Shown one piece after another: positions 60,966 to 64,000 of a stretch of 64,000 bases of DNA. Below the pieces are notes generated by a model. The model was given only the letters and a program-made list of their open reading frames with translations. It was not told the origin of the DNA and searched no databases. Source of the DNA: DATJLQ01 sp035509415 (GTDB lineage Bacteria > Pseudomonadota > Alphaproteobacteria > JACZXZ01); assembly GCA_035509415.1 (NCBI GenBank), contig DATJLQ010000132.1, positions 6,645 through 70,644 on the forward strand, read 5' to 3'. Every line of letters starts with the position of its first letter. Position 1 is the stretch's first letter. The position numbers were made by a program, and so were the translations under genes.

Positions 60966-61850
60966 TCAGCCCTTCCCGGCGGATGCATAGCGCTTCGCCT
61001 CGTCGATCGCGCGCGCGACCAGCGCCGCCGCGACGCGCCGGCGATAATCGGCCGAGCCGTGGATGTCCGACATGATCTCGATCCCGTCGGTCAGGTCGGC
61101 GAGGGCCGCCGCGAGGTCGCCTGCCTCGAGGCGCGTGCCGACGAGGCGTTGCGCGACCCGCTCGGCGCGGAACGGCGACCCGGCGATTCCGCCGACGCCC
61201 ACGGAAAGGCGCCGGCACACGCCTTTGTCGTCGAGGGCGAGCTGGGCCGCCGCGGCCGCGAGCGCGAAATCGCTGCGCCGCGGGCTCAGCTCCTGAAAGC
61301 CGGTGCCGATCCTGCCCGCCCCGCGCCAGACCGGAAAGCGAATCGCGGTCAGGCACTCGTCCTCCTCGAGCGCCGTCGTCATGGGCCCGCGAAAGAATTC
61401 GGCGATCGGGATCGTGCGCCGCGAGCCCTTGCGCCACGCGACGATTTCGGCCTCGAGCACGAGGGACGCGAGCCCGATCTCGGCCGACGGATCGGCGTTT
61501 GCGAGGCTGCCGCCGACGGTGCCGCGGTTCCGCGTCTGGACGTGGCCGACGAAGCCGAGCGCCTTCGCGAGCAGCGGCGCCTTGGCCCGGATTTCGGCGC
61601 TTCCAAGGGCAACCGCCTGACGCGTGCAGGCCTTGACCGTGACCGCTCCCTCCTCGACCTCGATGCCCTGGAGCTCGGCGACGCGATTGATGTCGATCAG
61701 CAGCGCCGGGCGGGCGAGGCGCATGACGAGGAGCGGCACGAGGGTCTGTCCGCCCGCGATGATCTTGCCGTCGCCCTTGGCGCTCGCGAGGAGCCGGCAG
61801 GCCTCGTCGATCGTCGCGGCACGGGCATAGTCGAAATTCGCTGCCTTCAT
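60966..61850 (-). CDS. Molybdenum hydroxylase FAD subunit
   Basis: 294-residue FAD-binding subunit (CoxM/XdhB-like). FAD motifs are KIIAGGQTLVPLLVMRLA near residue 33 and NRGTVGGSLANADPSAEIGL near residue 112. The C-terminal CO_deh_flav_C domain starts near 175 (GFQELSPRRSDFALAAAAAQ). It passes electrons to an acceptor. It heads the eight-gene operon that runs to 52962 and is preceded by the promoter at 62148-62176. No maturation factor gene (such as coxD-like) is in the window. Confidence 0.94.
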   Translation of the reverse strand: MKAANFDYARAATIDEACRLLASAKGDGKIIAGGQTLVPLLVMRLARPALLIDINRVAELQGIEVEEGAVTVKACTRQAVALGSAEIRAKAPLLAKALGFVGHVQTRNRGTVGGSLANADPSAEIGLASLVLEAEIVAWRKGSRRTIPIAEFFRGPMTTALEEDECLTAIRFPVWRGAGRIGTGFQELSPRRSDFALAAAAAQLALDDKGVCRRLSVGVGGIAGSPFRAERVAQRLVGTRLEAGDLAAALADLTDGIEIMSDIHGSADYRRRVAAALVARAIDEAKRYASAGKG

Positions 61851-62147
61851 CTTGTCGTGTCCCGGAACCCTTGCCCGATCGATCCGCCCGTGCGCGCGCG
61901 CGTCAGGCCAAAGGAAAATCGGCCGGCCACAGCGCGAGGACGGTGTGGGGTGCGCGCGGCGGGCCCTTTCGTGAAGACGGTCGATCCGCGCGCGTGACGA
62001 TGCCGTCGTGGATGCGATTGTCGAGGCTATAAGCGGCTGTATTGCGGACGATGGGGCCGGTCTTTTTGATCATCGCACGGCGTCCCCTGGCGCATCAGGA
62101 TCGATTGTTCGGCCAGCCGCCCGGCAGTGCCTCAACGTCCGGCGTGC

Positions 62148-62176
62148 AGCGTATTTTTCATATTGCTGCATGTCAA
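62148..62176 (-). promoter_or_regulatory. Promoter of the molybdenum hydroxylase operon
   Basis: TTGACA (62171-62176), 17-base spacer ending AATATGAAAAA, TACGCT (62148-62153), about 300 bp before the FAD-subunit start. It is near-identical to the promoter at 6911-6939 (25 of 29 bases). On the other strand CTGTAATAT also recurs, matching the spacer of the 6911 promoter. Confidence 0.65.
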
Positions 62177-62290
62177 TCTGTAATATCGGAGAACGCGCGA
62201 TCCCAGTATCGACCTGGATTCCATGAACGCTAGGCCAGATTGCGGCGTTTCAACGCTTCGACGAAGCGGCCTATTCGTCGCCAATGTGAG

Positions 62291-62318
62291 TTGACTTCCC
62301 ATAATCCGGGATCATAAC
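62291..62318 (+). promoter_or_regulatory. Promoter-like element upstream of the right-hand binding protein gene
   Basis: TTGACT (62291-62296), 16-base spacer TCCCATAATCCGGGAT, CATAAC (62313-62318), about 195 bp before the start at 62514. TTGACTTC matches the element at 6724-6753, and CAATGTGAG abuts the -35. The -10 match is moderate. Confidence 0.5.
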
Positions 62319-62513
62319 GTCTTTCGGCTGTGGAGCGCCGGAAAGTGCACGGACGCACGATTCGAGAAATGCGCCCGGTCGGGGCGGCTTCGCGGCAACG
62401 GGCTCCGAGAGCTTGAGCCGGACCCGGCGCGAAGCGATCGAGCCCAAAGGATGCAAATCAACAAGCGGCGCTACCTCGATCAGGCATGGCGCCCGCGCAA
62501 CAGGGAGAGCGAC

Positions 62514-63782
62514 ATGACGAGCATGGGAGTCCGCCATTTCCGGCGCTTCGCCGCCGGGGTCTTGTTTGCGGCAGCCTGCGTGCTGCCCATTCGCGCGTGG
62601 GCGGCCGAGCCCTTGACCATCGGCTTCGACATCGGGCTCACCGGCGCCTTGGCGGCCAACGGCAAGGCAGCGCTTCTCGCGACCCAAATCTGGGCCGCGG
62701 ACATCAACGCGAAAGGCGGTCTCCTCGGGCGCCCGGTCAAGCTCGTCTACTACGACGACCAGAGCAATCCGACCACGGTTCCCGGAATCCTCGCCAAGCT
62801 GCTCGACGTCGACAAGGTCGACATCCTGATCAGCGGCAACGGCACCAACATGATAGCACCGGCCATGCCGCTGATCATGCAGCGCAAGCTCACCTTCCTG
62901 AGCCTGATCGGGCTCGACGTGAACCGGACGTTTCACTACCGGAATTACTTCGCCGTCATCCCGGCGGGCGGACCGCACCCGAAGGAAAGCCTGACCCACC
63001 CGTTCTTCGCCATCGCGGCCACGCTCGATCCGAAGCCGAAGACGATCGCGATCGTCGGCGCAGATGCCGAATTCTCGCGGAACGCGATGGACGGGGGACG
63101 CATCCAGGCGAAGGAAGCCGGCCTCCGGATCGTCTACGACAAGAGCTATCCGTCGAACACGGTCGACTATACGCCGATCGTCCAGGCGATCCAGGCGACC
63201 GATCCCGATCTGGTGCTGGTCTGCTCTTATCCGCCGGACACGGTCGGCATGATCCGTGCCGCGCACGAGGTCGGGCTCAAGACCAGGCTGTTCGGCGGCG
63301 GCATGGTCGGGCTCCAGTCGACGGCGATCAAGCTGCAGCTCGGACCGCTGATGAACGGCATCGTCGATTTCGATTTCTGGCTGCCCTGGGCGGGATCGGC
63401 CTCGCCCGAAGCGAAGGCCTTCCTCGCGCAATACCAGGCGAAGGCGCCGAGCGCCGGCGTCGACGTCCTCGGCTACTACCTGCCGCCCTTCGCCTACGCC
63501 CGGATGCAGGTTCTGCAACAAGCGGTCGAAGGGACCAAGGGCCTCGACCAGGCGAAGCTCGCCGCCTATCTACGCAGCCATCGCTTCAAGACCATCGTGG
63601 GCGACATCAAGTACGGTCCGAACGGCGAATGGACCGAGCCCAGGGTCTTGGGCGCGCAGTTCCAGGGCATCAAGGACCACGAGCTCGCCGAGTTCAAGGA
63701 CCCCAAGACCGAGGTGATTCTGTATCCGCCGCAATACAAGACCGGCAAGCTCCGCGCTCCCTATCAGAACGCGCAGCATTGA
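62514..63782 (+). CDS. Branched-chain amino acid type ABC substrate-binding protein
   Basis: 422-residue periplasmic type-1 binding protein. A Sec-type signal (RRFAAGVLFAAACVLPIRAW, cleavage near AWAAEP) precedes LTIGFDIGLTGALAANGKAA; VKLVYYDDQSNPTTVPGILA is the family's conserved early segment. The ATG at 62514 has GGGAGAG upstream; a longer frame from 62451 lacks a leader. No permease genes follow within the window, so it may use the LivH/LivM-LivG permease at the left end or one outside the window. It is divergent from the Mo hydroxylase operon. Ligand unknown; aromatic acids are possible. Confidence 0.92.
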   Translation: MTSMGVRHFRRFAAGVLFAAACVLPIRAWAAEPLTIGFDIGLTGALAANGKAALLATQIWAADINAKGGLLGRPVKLVYYDDQSNPTTVPGILAKLLDVDKVDILISGNGTNMIAPAMPLIMQRKLTFLSLIGLDVNRTFHYRNYFAVIPAGGPHPKESLTHPFFAIAATLDPKPKTIAIVGADAEFSRNAMDGGRIQAKEAGLRIVYDKSYPSNTVDYTPIVQAIQATDPDLVLVCSYPPDTVGMIRAAHEVGLKTRLFGGGMVGLQSTAIKLQLGPLMNGIVDFDFWLPWAGSASPEAKAFLAQYQAKAPSAGVDVLGYYLPPFAYARMQVLQQAVEGTKGLDQAKLAAYLRSHRFKTIVGDIKYGPNGEWTEPRVLGAQFQGIKDHELAEFKDPKTEVILYPPQYKTGKLRAPYQNAQH

Positions 63783-63881
63783 TCGTCGCTTTTCGAGATC
63801 GCCCGGCGGGTGTCAACCGGGAGCGGCGCGGACACGCGTCGTTTCCGCGTCTCGTTCCGGCCGAACCCATGCGCCGGGCGA

Positions 63882-64000
63882 TCAACGAGCCTGGGCGGCA
63901 CGCTTCCTCGGCAGCATGCGTTGCATGACGCGGTCGCGCCAGACCAGGGCGTGGGCGAGCGCCGCCGCGACATGGAGGCCGACGGCCGCCAGCAGCACCC
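63882..64000 (-). CDS. Cytochrome b561-like protein (C-terminal end only)
   Basis: Only the last 39 codons are in the window. They read LHVAAALAHALVWRDRVMQR, then MLPRKRAAQAR and a stop. This matches the end of the fourth helix and the C-terminus of di-heme cytochrome b561 proteins (pattern LHxxAALxHxxxxRDxxLxRMLP), with two histidines that could bind heme. Most of the gene lies to the right of the window, convergent with the binding protein gene. Recognition is by pattern over a short stretch. Confidence 0.6.
   Translation of the reverse strand, partial: VLLAAVGLHVAAALAHALVWRDRVMQRMLPRKRAAQAR

Larger units (their letters stand above)
61851..62513. other. Long divergent intergenic region with catabolic promoters
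   Basis: No gene is supported in these 663 bp. It holds the minus-strand promoter at 62148-62176 and the plus-strand promoter at 62291-62318, about 115 bp apart. Around 62164-62186 an inverted repeat (ATATTAC and GCAATAT on the minus strand, about 20 bp apart centre to centre) surrounds the -35. The AT content of 62150-62190 is far above the surroundings. Confidence 0.5.

Overview
The window is GC-rich, densely coded DNA from an alphaproteobacterium. The basis for that is the gene families present: Liv-type and Tat-exported solute binding proteins, molybdenum hydroxylase operons, an ECF sigma factor with a short membrane anti-sigma protein, and a Wzx/Wzy-type polysaccharide locus with GDP-fucose genes. 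I cannot name the genus. Long antisense reading frames occur across the whole window and are shadows of the real genes.

Layout. (1) 1-14644 is a catabolic/transport region: a branched-chain-type ABC importer (binding protein, LivH, fused LivM-LivG, cut by the window edge), an IclR regulator, an aldehyde dehydrogenase, a TIM-barrel isomerase, two fumarate-reductase-like flavoproteins, a cupin, a ThDP enzyme and a Gfo/Idh/MocA oxidoreductase. A 47-bp tandem repeat has duplicated the 3' end of the cupin gene. (2) 14744-20155 holds a small pseudogene remnant, galU, an anti-sigma-like protein, an outer-membrane beta-barrel protein, a small membrane protein, an ECF sigma factor and a lone MlaC-like protein. 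(3) 20509-49905 is an exopolysaccharide locus: gmd, fcl and manC (GDP-L-fucose), a priming phosphotransferase, eight glycosyltransferases, flippase, polymerase, Wzc-type co-polymerase/kinase, export lipoprotein, a Tat-exported beta-helix protein, an OmpR-family response regulator, a zinc-ribbon/peptidoglycan-binding membrane protein and a methyltransferase. Inside it is a PqqD-HprK kinase plus nucleotidyltransferase pair facing a 76-residue peptide gene. (4) 50253-52760 holds an ABC exporter and a heme-binding-type beta-barrel protein. (5) 52962-63782 is a second catabolic region: a molybdenum hydroxylase (FAD, 2Fe-2S and Mo subunits), a NitT/TauT-type importer, an ACMSD-like amidohydrolase, a third flavoprotein, and a divergent branched-chain-type binding protein. 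The end of a cytochrome b561-like gene closes the window.

Two regulatory patterns tie these parts together. The two catabolic regions, about 48 kb apart, share promoters: 25 of 29 positions agree between 6911-6939 (+) and 62148-62176 (-), and related promoters precede the ThDP operon, the aldehyde dehydrogenase and the right-hand binding protein. The polysaccharide locus and its flanks carry a different element, a direct repeat of TCAC-like half-sites 11 bp apart. It lies upstream of seven transcription units, always in the same orientation to the gene. It is a plausible target of the response regulator encoded in the locus. The most novel candidate system is the PqqD-HprK/nucleotidyltransferase/peptide cassette at 45904-48578, whose peptide gene carries two copies of this element.
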